Shown here piece after piece: positions 48,401 to 61,235 of a DNA stretch of 64,000 nucleotides. The notes beneath the pieces were generated by a model that did not search any database, was not told where the DNA came from, and saw nothing but the letters and a program-made list of their open reading frames with translations. Position numbers and translations under genes: made by a program. Origin of the DNA: Rallus limicola (lineage: Eukaryota; Chordata; Aves; Gruiformes; Rallidae). The stretch is from assembly GCA_022605955.1 (NCBI GenBank), contig JAKCOZ010000041.1, positions 5,029,001 to 5,093,000 of the forward strand, given 5' to 3'. The stretch's first letter is position 1. Every line of letters begins with the position of its first letter.

Positions 48401-51400
48401 CCACATTCAACAAAATAAAAGCTGTAAGTGCTTTATGATGAACCAGCCAAATTAACTGATTTCCAGGTAACGTTTATGTCAAGTTCCCAAAGCAACGCTT
48501 GTAAAATTCAATTAAAAAAAAAGCCTAATGAGACACATAGTTTTCATATTCTGAAGAGTTTGATAACAGACATCTGAAGAGGTTGCAATGAATTACAGTC
48601 TCTGTCCTTGAGTCTACAGCATTTCTCTTTGGGAAACATGCCCCTTGTCTCAGCATACTGGTTTGCTATATGCTGTGGGGTGGGGAGAAAAGAAGAAAAA
48701 AACATGGCAAAACTTTGTGATGATTCTTTCCTGCACTGTGGGTCCAGTCAGCACACAGCACTGAGGGGTACTGCCCATGTATCACTGCTGTACCTGGCAA
48801 TAACAGGCTTTCCTAACTTGTTTCCTATACAAACACTATTTCACTCTCTATAGTGTACCATTGCCTACGTTATAGGCGAGGACAACGATAACTAACTATC
48901 CTCACTGTAACTTACGACCTTACTGATAACAACAGTACTACAAGGCTTTGCCTTTACTTTTTTGGCTAATCACAAACCCTGATATCCAAATGTTGATAAA
49001 AAAATACATTGCTACCTGCTATTGCTGTATGGCCCCTACTCATGATTCTGCTCTTTTTCTATGCAGATTTTCCCTGTAATTAGGGAAACAGATCTGTGGG
49101 CATCTGAACATATTGTCCCTACAGAACCTTAGTATTTCTTTCACAAAGAATAATTCTTGGTTTTGACTGGCAATGTGCATTTGCAAAACTAGCAACATAA
49201 ATGCATATACCATCCTGCTGATTTGGGAATCGGTGGTCACCTCTCCCAAAGGGACAGGAACACACGCAGGATCTGCAGCCAGAATCACCAAAACCCTAAA
49301 AACCCCTCATGTCCCTTGGATACAGTCATGACTTCATCTTCCAGGGTCAAACTGAAATAAACTCTCTCTGGTAATAAACACCTTCATAACGAAGAGCTTA
49401 AAGAATACTGCTAAACCATGTACAAAGCAGCACACCATATAGCTACCAGAGAGAACCTAGATGTACTTTTTATTACTCTAATTATAATTAAAACTAACAC
49501 TTGACTTAAAAAGATTAAAACTGGTCTGTCTTCAGTACCGGTTGCAAGTAAGATTTTTCTTGGAGGTGAAAGCTCGGCTCGCTTTCTCTAGAATTCCTGT
49601 CTCCCCTTAGCTCTATCTACTTTCTGCTCCTCATATAGCTCATCAGGATGATTCTCTGCTCACTTCCAGAACTTTCTGAGGAAAATGTGTATTAAAGTAA
49701 GTAAACAAACTTGGGCAGTGGATCCCTATACACACATCTGCTAGCAAGAAAAGCTCTGCTACATGTACTGCACATGCTGTACCTGTGGAAAAACACACAG
49801 ATCTAATATTGAAATTGCCTCCAAAAAACTAACCCCGATCGACACCTGGAAAGCTGCATGTCTAGGCCTAGGCTCAACTCCACAACCTAGGAGCAAGTTG
49901 TGACAAGCACGTCACTAAAAATGTTCAGATCTCTGCAAGGTGTTAAAATTCTTCTTGTGTCCATTTTGCTATTGGCAGAACAGAGTAAGCATTAAAAAAG
50001 CTTCTAAATTAGACCAATGATCAATAACCATGGAGGACAGACAAAAACCATGAATGCAACCTGACAGAAGACCATCACCGGAATCAGCTCACAATCCTCC
50101 TTCTGAACCACTGATCCTCTCAATATTCATCCCCTTCCTTCATTTTCTCCTTTAAATATCTACTTTAACCTTCCCTGTGCAATGCTGCATGGAAAAAACG
50201 TGTCACTCTGGAACGCTGAGCCCACCGGCTGTTATAATGGCTGATAATGTTCCTTTAAAAGACTGCCTGATCTTCATTCCCAAACACACATTCCACAACC
50301 CAACCTCCATTTGGAATTTCATTCCTTTTAGCCCCACAGCATTACCAGGTTATTTTCCTGCACTGCAGTTCGGAACGACTCCCTCAACCAGTGCTGAGTT
50401 CAAACTGGCACTTGCAGAACCACCAGTGCCAGGAAGCACAGCTGTCTTCCTCCCAGGACCTCAGCTGGGGGCTGAGCAAAGCCTTGCCCACCCTGCTGCA
50501 GGTTCAAAAAGGGGTAGCTCAGGTCCCCCACATGGCACTGCATTATTGCCATATAATGTGACTCAAGCCCAAAATGGACCAGACATTAGAAAAAGTGAGG
50601 AAAATCATGCCTGACTCAAACTACAGCAGCAACTAGGGCAGGTGTCCTGCCATGGGGAGAGTCCACAGGCTGGAACTGATAAACACAGCCCAGACAAACA
50701 TCACTGTGTGTCTACTGCTTCTAGAGATGACTAAAAGAAGAAAGAAGTGGAAAGGACAGCAGGAAGGCATTAAGAAATGTGACCAGGACAGCAATTACAA
50801 AATTTATACTTTTTATGAACAAGAATAGGTGTCAGTAGCATATTATATGACTTAATTGTAAAATCAAATGACTATAAAATTTGGCTGTAAATAGCTTACC
50901 CCAAACATCTACAGAAATAGCCAGTAATCAATGCCATTCCCTCATAAGTAGCCTGCACCCAACGGACCACCTTTCCATGAGCTTTTCCAGTGCCGTACCT
51001 CTAAGACTGATGGCGCATCACGGGTCACTCCTCTAAGCATAAGGCTTTTATTAGTTCTTCAGGAGAGAATAAAATACTTCTTTGGACAAATTCTCTATTT
51101 TTTGTTCTTTCCACTCCTTTTCTCCCAACTCCTACTCTATGGCCCAGAATAATCAGAATCCAATATAAGTGAAATGAAGGGACTTCCATCATTTTCTGTA
51201 ATCCAACATCCCATTCCAAGAATAGTTTCAAGACCTACTTGCTTTTAAAAATACGCCTGCTTCTATAGCAGAAGCCTGAGAAAGAAAATCACACTCTTAA
51301 AATGGAAGTCCTAGATTTATGATGTTTTCGGTATTTTCCCCACCTTACAATCTCTTTTGTTTCAACAATTTCATAAATAACTTCTTTCATTATACACTCC

Positions 51401-51953
51401 TGTTTTCTGCCTCTGAAATGGAGAATAAAACATTTTGATCATTCTATATTTATAAAAACATAAACAACTGTAGCCTATTTTGAGAGGTCTCTGTAGTCCA
51501 ACATACTATAAATACTCCTAAGTCCTCCCTGGTTATTCAGCTCTGAAATAATAAAATAATGGATGCCTTCACACATAAAAGTTATGTCGAGGATTTAATT
51601 TGTGCTCATATTTGTAAATATATTCATTCTTTTTGGTCTTTCCCTTAAATGAATTTAAACCGTACTGCCACAGCACATTCAGAACAGTACACCATAGAAC
51701 TAACAGAACGAATAAATGAGTTAGAATGCTACTTGTTATTTGGCTTTATAAAGCCAAATACGATGTATCCCGCTGGGCGTTTCAGTTTCTCTGACATATT
51801 GCAATTGGGATTTACATCTTCTGTGCTGAGGGAAGTAGGTTAAATTGCTTCTACAATGACATTTGTTAGTTCTGCATGATATTTCTTTCAGCAAACACAC
51901 AGTGTTTTCCATACTTATTTCTTTGTTCTCCATTATTCCTCTTGTACTTCCCA
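45426..51953. other. Unique non-coding DNA, poor in repeats, with a perfect palindrome
   Basis: Over 6.5 kb without a recognisable young transposon. It contains a C/T-rich patch near 48062-48090 and a 24-bp palindrome at 51737-51760. A 145-codon frame at 50177-50614 (first ATG at 50189) has no known domain, is not supported by splice or promoter signals, and is left uncalled. Confidence 0.5.
51737..51760. repeat. Perfect 24-bp palindrome
   Basis: The left half is TATTTGGCTTTA (51737-51748) and the right half (51749-51760) is its exact reverse complement, with no spacer. The flanking bases do not extend the symmetry. The centre reads CTTTATAAAG. Such a sequence can form a cruciform or bind a symmetric dimeric protein, but no known operator of this sequence comes to mind. 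Confidence 0.95.
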
Positions 51954-52042
51954 GAATCACAGAACGGCTGAGGTTGGAGGGGCTCTCTGGAGATCACTGC
52001 CTACCCTCTGCGCTATGGGCAGGGTTGACTAGAGCAGCGCTT
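51954..52042 (-). mobile_element. CR1 LINE 3' tail remnant, minus strand
   Basis: CAGAATCACAGAACGGCTGA followed by GGTTGGAGGGGCTCTCTGGA and GGGCAGGGTTGACTAGAGCA is the complement of the last 90 or so bases of a CR1. The remainder was never copied or has decayed. Confidence 0.82.
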
Positions 52043-53919
52043 AACAAACCATACAAGTTTCAGAGTTAAAATCTCAAATTTCTGAGTGTGAAAGAATCAA
52101 GTGAGGGAACATTACAGCTTAAGGTACCAGGATATTCACGAGAAAGATGCTGAGGATACTGTAACTGAGGCAGTTTGTTGGTGCAGGACTAAAATGTCTC
52201 CCTTTCCTCTCTACAGTGCTTGATTACACAGAAATACTGTTGCCTGTAGCTGCCAGGAAACCCTGCAGCAATTTGTGGTGTTATTTAAAAACTAGCTGTC
52301 AGTGTCTCTTCTGAAGAGAAAAAGTAAGAAAGAGAGAAGAAAAATAATAAAAAAGTTAGAGAGGTAGAGAAGCAAAAGTCAATTTAGTTCAGTAACTGAG
52401 CCGAGAAAGTCGCAGAAGGACTAATAGGGAAAATGGAAATATTTAGGAAAAACTTATAATGAATTCTGTAGTGTTATTTTGAGAAGCCACATAGGCATAT
52501 ATCACCAGAAAATTACATCACCAGGAAAGACAGCAACAGTAGTAGTTTCTCCACTGTAGCAGCAAACAGCTCACTTGGCAGAACGACTGAAGAAAAGAAC
52601 TGAAGAGAAAAAGGCTATCTGGATTCTGAAAATCTACAGTAGAGAAAAGGAGGGAGACACAATAACATATGGTTGTAAGATGAGATGATAAAATGGTGAG
52701 TGCAGAGGGGAACAAGACAACACAGTGGGAAGACAAGACAGAGATCAGGGTTTATAGCTGAATCCAAGTCCAGAATTTATGGAATTATTGTCATAGCATG
52801 AAAAAGGGGATGGAGCACACAAATAAGGAGAAAAGCCAATGACTTCAAACATAAAAGAAGTAACAGCTGTTCTCCTGTTTCACTAAGTTGGATCATTTAC
52901 CACATCCATATTTCAAATAGTAATTAATTAAGTTGTGCTGGAGCCAACAACAGCAGGGACTCTTTATTAATGAATGCATGGATCAGACAAACAACTGTAC
53001 TGAAGATTAATTTTACAAGTAAACTTTAGCATCACCATTTCCTATAAGAATAAAGATGCATAAAACAGTGTCTTAGAAAATTTTAAAGGTATGAAACATA
53101 AGAATCTAGATATCATTGAAGTGTTTCTGTGTGATCACAACTAAATGATTCAGAAGAACTATGAATGTTTGATATACTTCATGGAAACATCGATAACATT
53201 TTAGCACTTGGGAAAAAAAAGGCACAAAAAGCCAAACCACCCAACTAAAAGCACACCCCTCACCCAGACCAAACAAACCAAAAAGAGATTTATTTTTCTC
53301 TACTAAGCTGAGGTAAATTGGAACCCTGAGCGTTTTTCTGAAACTCACTGGCTGCTATTCAATATGCAAACAAGTCTGATTGCTCTACCTGGCTTGTACC
53401 ACCAAGATGTTTGACTTATGTCAGATAGATTTTCTTATTTTTCTATAAGTAATAGTGGACTCTGAATACTCTGCATATGTTTTCCTGATCCACTTCAAAG
53501 CTCCACATAAATACAAGGAACACACATAGAGACCTACTTCTCAGGAGATGGGATGAGCCACCTTTCAATAAAAGTGTCTTCTCAGCTTGAAATGACCCAG
53601 CCAGTCTTTGCACTGTGTCAGTGTTCAGCATTCGTGGGCACTACTCACTTCTTTGGGCAACAGTTACTCCCTTTTTTGGAATAAGGATCCACTTTCTTGA
53701 TCAGAAAACTAAATTTAGCTGTAGGCTGCTGTTCAACCCTTCATTAAGCATTCTTCAACGTATTTAGTATCTTAAAATTTATTCATCATAAGGCAGGAGT
53801 CTGGATACTGAACTGCTTTTATAGTTTCTCTCCAAGATTCCCTGATCCTAAGAGGAAGCATTTAAGTCACCCATAAAGCTCAAAGAAAAGGTCAGATTCT
53901 TCACCTTTTCCAAAGTTTT

Positions 53920-53940
53920 AAAAAAAAAAAAAGGGGGGGG
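53920..53940 (+). repeat. A13-G8 homopolymer junction
   Basis: Thirteen A followed by eight G, then more purines to 53962. The length is likely to be unstable or imprecisely sequenced. Confidence 0.85.
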
Positions 53941-54631
53941 AAGGGGAAAAAGAGAAAGAAAAACTCCTAATTGCTTAGTCATCTCTGCTCACTACCCAAC
54001 TACCTGAAGCAGACACAAGAAGCACAAGACAAAGAAAACCATGTCTGTCTGTCTAAATGTGTTTCAAATTTTGGAGGACATAAAAAGAGAAGGGAGAAAA
54101 ACAAGTAAATCACTATGCAGCTCCAAGTAGGGTAAAATTTGTGAAGTCACACGAGTGAGAGATTGTGGTCAATCAGGAGTTCATCTTTTCCATCCACTCC
54201 AAGGTGAGCAGGGTACCATAGGGCAGAAACAAGAATTTCTACTTTGCCCTTAGCTTGGCCCAAAAAATAACCAACAACCTGCAGAGTTTCACTGAGCACA
54301 ACTGCCTGCACCTTCTGTAGCTTTAAAAACAAGACTTCCTACTCCCTTTTTTTCTTTTCCTGTAACAAACCATTTTGCTGCATTTTCCTTTCCCAGGATC
54401 AACCTGCATTTATTGTCAATTTATGTGACAATTGTTAGCACGATCTGATCAGTAGAAGCCCACTTACTATCTGTGGCATGTCTCACATAACTTCTGTCAA
54501 GATTAGTAACATTTGTATTTTATCAAGCCCAAGATACTCTAATCAAGATCAAAGTCCCTGTGTCAGCACAACACATCAGTAATTTAAGATAGTCCTGCCC
54601 TGACTGTAGACACAAAGCATCCCTCTGACTC

Positions 54632-54740
54632 CTCTTTTACAGGTGGAAAACTGTGACACATCATCAAGTGATCTGCCTGGGGAACCCAGGGATGCTCTGG
54701 GAGAGATCAGATTGAAATCTATAATCCTTGACACCCAGTT
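54632..54740 (-). mobile_element. Ancient MIR / CORE-SINE relic, minus strand
   Basis: The plus strand reads CTCTTTTACAGGTGGAAAAC, then TGTGACACA, a decayed spacer, GATCTGCCTGGGGAACCCAG and CAGATTGAAATCTATAATCC TTGACACCCAG. This follows the complement of MIR: TTTTACAGATGAGGAAACTG, AGGCACA, ACTTGCCCAAGG, GGGATTCGAACCCAGGCAGT CTGACTCC. Order and spacing are kept while identity is low, as expected for a very old copy. Confidence is lower than for the relic at 39471. Confidence 0.5.
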
Positions 54741-57700
54741 AAGTACTCGTATGACACGATTGTGGAGAATCCTGGATAGCTTCACCTTTTTGTAAGAAAA
54801 CTGAATGTAAACTACATACATTTATCCCATCTGTCTCCTGAAACAAAATGGGTATCAATTCCTATCTTGCCTGGCTATGTCTACTACCGACTATTTCTCA
54901 TTATACTTTTAAAGCTGAACTGTAAAAGCTGAGCAGAGTGTGAAAACACAGTGCTCTGGGTTTTTAATCAAATACTGTGCAGTTAAATATTTTCTACCCT
55001 TCGAGACTGCCCAGTAACACCAATTAGCATCAAACTCTCCCTGGGGATCACTGTGCAAGAATGGAAATTCCATGAGTCTCGATACAGAGTATTTATAGCA
55101 AACTTTGTGAGAAAACTACCACCTGGACTAATCCTTGACTTGACATTTCGGAATATGGGATTAGAACTATCTGTAATTACTTTCTTAAGAGACCTAATGC
55201 TGGTCAGGTGGCAGTAAAAAGGGGAGTATGTGCATCCACTGATAAGCAACCAAAATCTCATTCTTGTGACTTTCACCCCTCTTTTCTTTAACTGGAGGTC
55301 ATCTCAAAGTTCGTTCATGGCTCCTCTAGCTAGCAAATTCAGAGGAATTCCCAGAAACAATGAAAATATAATCATTACTGGCCTGCAGAGTATCTGTGTA
55401 TGAATACACGAGTCTTTTGTAAGTATAGAAGTAATAGTATTTAAAAAACCACACACATGCACTCATACATTTAATTGATGCACAGTGAAGAAAATATCTT
55501 GATCACCAGTTGGGTTCAGTGCATTTATCAGTGCAACATAAATTTCTATGTAAAATCTGCCTGAAGAAGCACACTGGTGTGAATGGGACTCCATATTCAC
55601 TTTTTGTCATGACAGAAGTATATCTATGCTAGCTTTCTGCCTCCTAAGCAACATGGCACAGCTTCAAAGGCCAACAGATCTTAAACCTAACAGACCTAGT
55701 GCAAACCTCCCCTTAAAAAATAATAATGGGAAGCCCAAAGCAAGCTCCTGTCTCAGAGTGCTCTCAACATTCAAGAAGCAGCTTCTTACAAGGACTGGGT
55801 GCATAAAGCAAAGATAAAACTTCACTACAAAAAATTTTAGCACAGTTTGGTGAAGGGTTTATATGCATGTGCCAGTCTACACATGTACATGCATGTCATC
55901 ATGGCCTGGTAACAGTTCCTCAGTTCCATTCAACAAATTGCATATGCAACTTGGAGATAAAATTTCTTTCACTTCCCACGTAGTTGACATTGCCCTTCTT
56001 AAGTTTGCCAATGTTGTTCATTGGCAAAATACAATGACCTCAGTTTTGCTCCCTGGGCTCATTCCATAGCAGAGAACTGGATTACAGGTTGCATTTCTTC
56101 TTCCTCTTCATTTCAGTAATGTTTAACCACATGTGTTTAACTACTTCTCTGAAAAATCCCAATAAAATAACCATGCAAATATTTAAACTAATTTGAGGTC
56201 AATCATTCAAAAATAGAACTTAAAGCTGCTTTGTTAATTCTATGAAAATAATTATCTTGGTTGAAAGGCTAATCTCTAGAACTCTTTTCAGGATCAGATA
56301 TAGTTAGGAAATTTTATAAATTTTCATTTATCATCTTGCAATATAACTTTAATATGTGCCTTATACTTTCCAAAAATATCTTTTCATGCCCCTGGAAATC
56401 AGATGCAGGATTATCAGATTGGTGCCACGGCTGGCTGCCTAAAATGTAGAGTTCTCCCATTTCCTCAGTGCAGAAATCCCCAAGATCCAGAAACCTTTCT
56501 GGATAAATTGTGACTAATGAACCATACAGCAGAGCTTCAGAAAAAACTCCTCTGTAAATAAGAGCTATTATAATAGGACTAATTTCCCTTGGAATATATT
56601 GCTGGGCCCATTTGCAAGAAAGTAAAGCCAGATGGGAATATTTACTTGCCTTTGACTTTGCTTTGGTGTTCTCTGCAAAATTCTTGTACAAATCACCGAA
56701 CACTCAGTGTGTTTTGCATCAGGAAGGACCTGCTGGCACATACAACGTTAATCTTCATGTGACCACTCCAACTGTGCCGTGCCAGTACACAAACTAGGCC
56801 CATAATGACAGAGGTTTTAACTTCCCAGCTCATAATTTATTTCTGGCAATAGAGTAAGTCAAAACTACTGGTGACAAGAGTTTACGTCATTATGAATTAT
56901 GTTGTAAAGATTTTCCTTCTTCCCAACAGCATTTTACCATAAAGGCCAAAAGATCTGGGGGGAAAATCGGAACCGCTGCCAGTCAAAATGCCCAGCACCT
57001 AGAGACCAGGCATACATCAAGAGCATAATCACAGCTACCCTCAACATGACCCCACAACACGTTAATGCACAAGTTCAGCTTCCAATTTTTGTAGCAACTT
57101 ACTGAGAGTAAGAAAATCTCTCCTGCGTAAGAATGTCTCTCCTGTGACTAAACTGTACGAAGGCACTGTTTTTAATGCCCATGCACATGTGCACAGGAAT
57201 ACATGCATTCATGTAAACAAATCAATTCAAAAGGCACAGTAACGGTAACCAAGTCAACTGCTACCCTGCTGAACTGCAAGACCACACCATAAACATCAAA
57301 TGCTAAGACGAAGTTCACCCTAACTATTATTTTTTAAGAGATCCTGTGACACGTCAAGATCTTCAGACAGCCTCGTGTACTACCAAATGTAGAAGAAAAC
57401 TGAGGAAAAAAATCAGAACATATTTTTAACTCCTTTAAAATATGTGATATTTTTAAACATTAATCTGATGCTTAACATTTTTCCTTTCTCTTCTAAACCC
57501 AACTTCAGACGATACTATTAAATAAAACAGGATTATAATCAATCTTTGATAATGTTGGCTGAAGAACATCCAGACATTTCTGAAGTTGATTTCCAGTTAG
57601 AAATAGAAAATTAACTCACTTTTTCCTCTAAACTTTATCCCATATCACTGGCTTAAAAGTAAATAGCTCTTAAATCAAGATAGTATGCACACTACTAATA

Positions 57701-60700
57701 CTTTATGCTCAGATGATCAGCCATGTATAAAATAGGTGTATGTTCATGTAACTGGCTACAGTATTTTGCTACATGGTTAAATGCATGATTTCCTCTAATA
57801 GAATGCCAGTGTGGTCTACATCACATTTTCTACTTCATAAAGATCAAATGAGCTGTGACCAGAGTCTCCTAACTTAATGGAAAGTTCACTTGGTGACTTC
57901 CGAGTTTAAATTGTGCTTTTCTACTGTGAATCAATAGATTTAGAACACATTAGTGGATCTCTTCACCAAGAGGTCTAATCCCAAGAGACTGAAAAGGTGG
58001 ATCTAACTCAGACTTAGCACTCTCGTAGCATGCTAAACCAGAGGTCTTTGCAATACAACAAAGAATCTGAATTAACAAAAAAGACATGCGGTGCAAACCA
58101 TATATCTGCCTGTGTATTCAAATACCTGTGGGGGTACAGACCAGGAGCTTTCCATTTCTGTTTTGTGAAGTGTTAGAAGTACTCATTACAAAGCTATGAA
58201 TTTTTACTGAACAGTTTTATTGCTCAGAATTTATTCACTCCCAACACATACACCAATGTCTGATGGACACACTATATCCACTGCCATATATGCACATACT
58301 AAGGATGACGCGTAACTCCTGCATACAACTCTAGCCAAGGATTCCTACATCTTTGCAGCCAAATAACTGTGTGTTCTTACACTAACCAAATATTCAGGGT
58401 ACCTGAAGAAAGGAGATGGAATTGGCAGCCTAATTGTTTTTATTTATTTACATAAAGATTACCTCAGTCTACAGGAAAATGAGATGAAATGCAATGAAGA
58501 ACTTCCATACAGATTCTCACTATGTTTACCAAGTCTTGAAATACTCTATATGGAGATATAAGTCTCAATCAGAGTTTTAAATAACTTCATAAATCCTTAA
58601 AATCTTATCACAGGCTATGAACAACAGAACATAAATCTAGAGGCACTGTCTGAGTCATGACAGTAAGGAAAAAGAATATGTGGTGGGACTAACAGATCAA
58701 GAGACTGAATCCCAAGGCAGCTCAATAACATTTAAGCAAGAACCAAGGAATTTTGCTAGTTTATAAATTAAGAATGGGAAAGGTAAATTAGGGAACTGCA
58801 AAGACTCCTGCTAAAGGTTCTACATGTACAGAAGTTCACTGGCCATCAGCACGTACATGGAAACTTCTGATGCCCATCTCCAGAGGCTGAGACTTGGGCC
58901 ATTCTGTCACATCACCCAAGTGACGACTACTAGGTTTGTGTTCTGTACAAGGGGGAAAGCACTGTTACTGCTCCTTGGGGAGCAAGATTAAAGGCATAAA
59001 TTGTTTCAAAAGAGGCAAGCAATGTTTGAAAAAGGAATATGGCACTTGTACTCCCTCTCATGGAAGAGGATAACTTTGAGAAAACAACTTACGTCAAAGT
59101 GCAGAACCCAAAATGGGAACTGAAAGCACTAGCCTAAACACAAAATGGGAAACTGCAAAAAAATCAATGTTTCCAATTTGTAAAGAAAGCACAAATCATA
59201 TTGTTATATTATGATATATAAGCACAACATAAACTATTTATTCTACGCACATTAAGGATAAATTGCTTGAATAAATTCTATTACTCTGAAAAATGCTGCA
59301 AACAACATGCTGACATGTTGGAAAAGTGAAAATAATAATGTTGACATTTTTAGCACTATATGCTATTTCCTAGTGATTTCCCAGGATCATCTATTTTCAC
59401 TTCAAGCAGCTGTTTAAATCCCATTTTTGCCTCACCAAATCTAGTTTTGTTCTACATTCATTACAGAACTCAGGCACGCACCCTGTGCCTTATTACACTG
59501 TTACTATAATGCTCACTTCATTGCAAACAAGACAAAGAGACAATGTTTTTCCACTGGGAATTTAAGGAGATTTGGATGCTTCCAGCAGGTGACTGCCAGT
59601 TTTGGGTATGAAAATACTGTTGGTTCCTGAGTTCTCTTCAAAGAGAGTAAAGCAATCCCTTGGGAAAAATGAGGGAATTCCTGACACTGCTAAACAGAGG
59701 AGAAATGTGCTACTACACAAGATAAAGGTCAAAGCCAACATGGATGTTTAAAAGGATGAGGGAACAGACGCCTTGGTTCTACTGGTAGAGGAATCCAACC
59801 TGTTCCAAACATCGCTTCTCACCCTGGACTACTGCACTCAAGAACATCACCTGTATTAATGGACTGAAAAATCCAAGCCACTGTGTCTTTTTTTCTGCCT
59901 CTCATCAAAATTAGTTTGCATAAAACAATCCTAAGCATTAGTTTGGTAATACATATCCAGATTAATGTAAAAAGATGATTTTTTTTGTTTGAGCAGTCAC
60001 CAAACAATCCCAACAGGCACACCTCAGGCCTCCACCCAACAACTGAAAGACATTTTAATGTAAGAGCTTTGGAGAGCACGTACAGCACATACAACCATAA
60101 CTGAAGGCACTGCATAACTATCTACCTCATGGAAATTATCACTGCAAATGTATCTTTCTCACAATCTCAGAATAGTAAATAGATGGGCATGGGTTTGCTG
60201 AAACATGCAGTCCCCTGGGGGAAAAAAGTTTCTTCTCAAACCATCTGGAGCAAGAACAACTGGAAAACACAATGAAAGAGCTTCAGCAGCTTCAACCCAT
60301 GGTTTTTTTTGGCTAGAAGAAAAACAGAAAACACATTTCTTTGGGATTGTTCCTAAACAGAATGTCCCTCAATTTTTTCCTTCTGAGATTCATTCCTTCA
60401 GGGCAACATTCTTAACATGACACTAGTCATAAGCACTTATTTCACATTATTAATTCTACTTATCAAAATTACCTCATCTACTCAAATACTCCATGTTTTA
60501 TTCTGTGCAGTCATTAAAAATGCATTGCAAATTGAAAAGTAAATAATCCAGCTGCCACTAGAACACAGTCAGTTTAGAGCTTCATGCTGAATGCGAAGCG
60601 AGTAACTAGGGTAAACACTTTAATAATAAAACGGACTCACACAGCACTTGCATCACTGAAATGTCTTTCATTGCTTTTCCCACAACTTTAAGGCAGTGAA

Positions 60701-60929
60701 TATGAATGCAACAGCTCAACCTTGCCACTGAAATACACAGATCCCTATGCACATCTGTATCCTTACCAGGACAAGCAGAACTGAAGATTAACCGAGGCCA
60801 GAAGGATAACCTCTGGAAGTCACTTGGCCTTACCTCTTGCTCAAATCCGAGCTACCTTCAGAATGAAATAAAGTTTCTCAGTGTCTCATCTGGTCATATT
60901 TTCAGTATCTTCATAGACAGTAGGCCCGT

Positions 60930-61235
60930 AATTTTGCTGAGAAACCTGTTCCAGGTTTCAAAGCACTCTCATTGTGAGGGTATTTCCTCTCCTCCCTTCC
61001 CCACCTCTAATGAGCGTTTCCCTCCACACTGCTTACAGGCCTTACTTCTTTACTTCTTCCTTGCACACACTGGCCCCTTTTGCCTCTCCCTCATCCTTCC
61101 AGGCAGTGCTGACTGCAGTGCTCACCCATATCATCATCATCATCACATGCTCCAGCCTCCCCTCAGGATCTTCTCTCTTCTGGAAGGCTGAAACCGGACG
61201 TAATGCTCCAGACACGGCTTCAAGGATGTCAAAAA
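60930..61235 (-). mobile_element. Badly decayed CR1 fragment, minus strand
   Basis: The words AACCTGTTCCAGGTTTCAAA, CTCTCATTGTGAGGGTATTT, ACATGCTCCAGCCTCCCCTC and TGGAAGGCTGAAACCGGACG TAATGCTCCAGACACGGCTT fall in the order expected for the complement of CR1 ORF2 3' coding sequence (compare AACCTGTTCCAGTG, CACCCTCA, ACATGCTCCAG, AACTGGACACAGTACTCCAG). Large gaps and many substitutions make the call tentative. Confidence 0.45.
61128..61146 (+). repeat. Short (ATC)n microsatellite
   Basis: Four to five ATC units inside the decayed CR1 segment. It produces an apparent poly-His frame in one reading. Confidence 0.8.

Larger units (their letters stand above)
52043..60929. other. Unique non-coding DNA with a MIR relic and candidate conserved blocks
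   Basis: No coding gene is recognised. A purine-rich patch (52318-52365), an A13-G8 run (53920-53940), a MIR-like relic (54632-54740) and an AT-rich candidate conserved block (56140-56720) are the visible structure. A minus-strand frame of 129 codons at 56314-56703 lies inside that block but has no recognisable domain. Confidence 0.5.

Noticed and set aside
50177..50614. 145-codon frame (141 from the first ATG)
   Set aside because: No domain, no promoter or splice evidence, and unremarkable composition. Kept only as a note.
60706..61191. 161-codon frame with a poly-His run
   Set aside because: The His run is an ATC microsatellite and the second half overlaps a decayed CR1.
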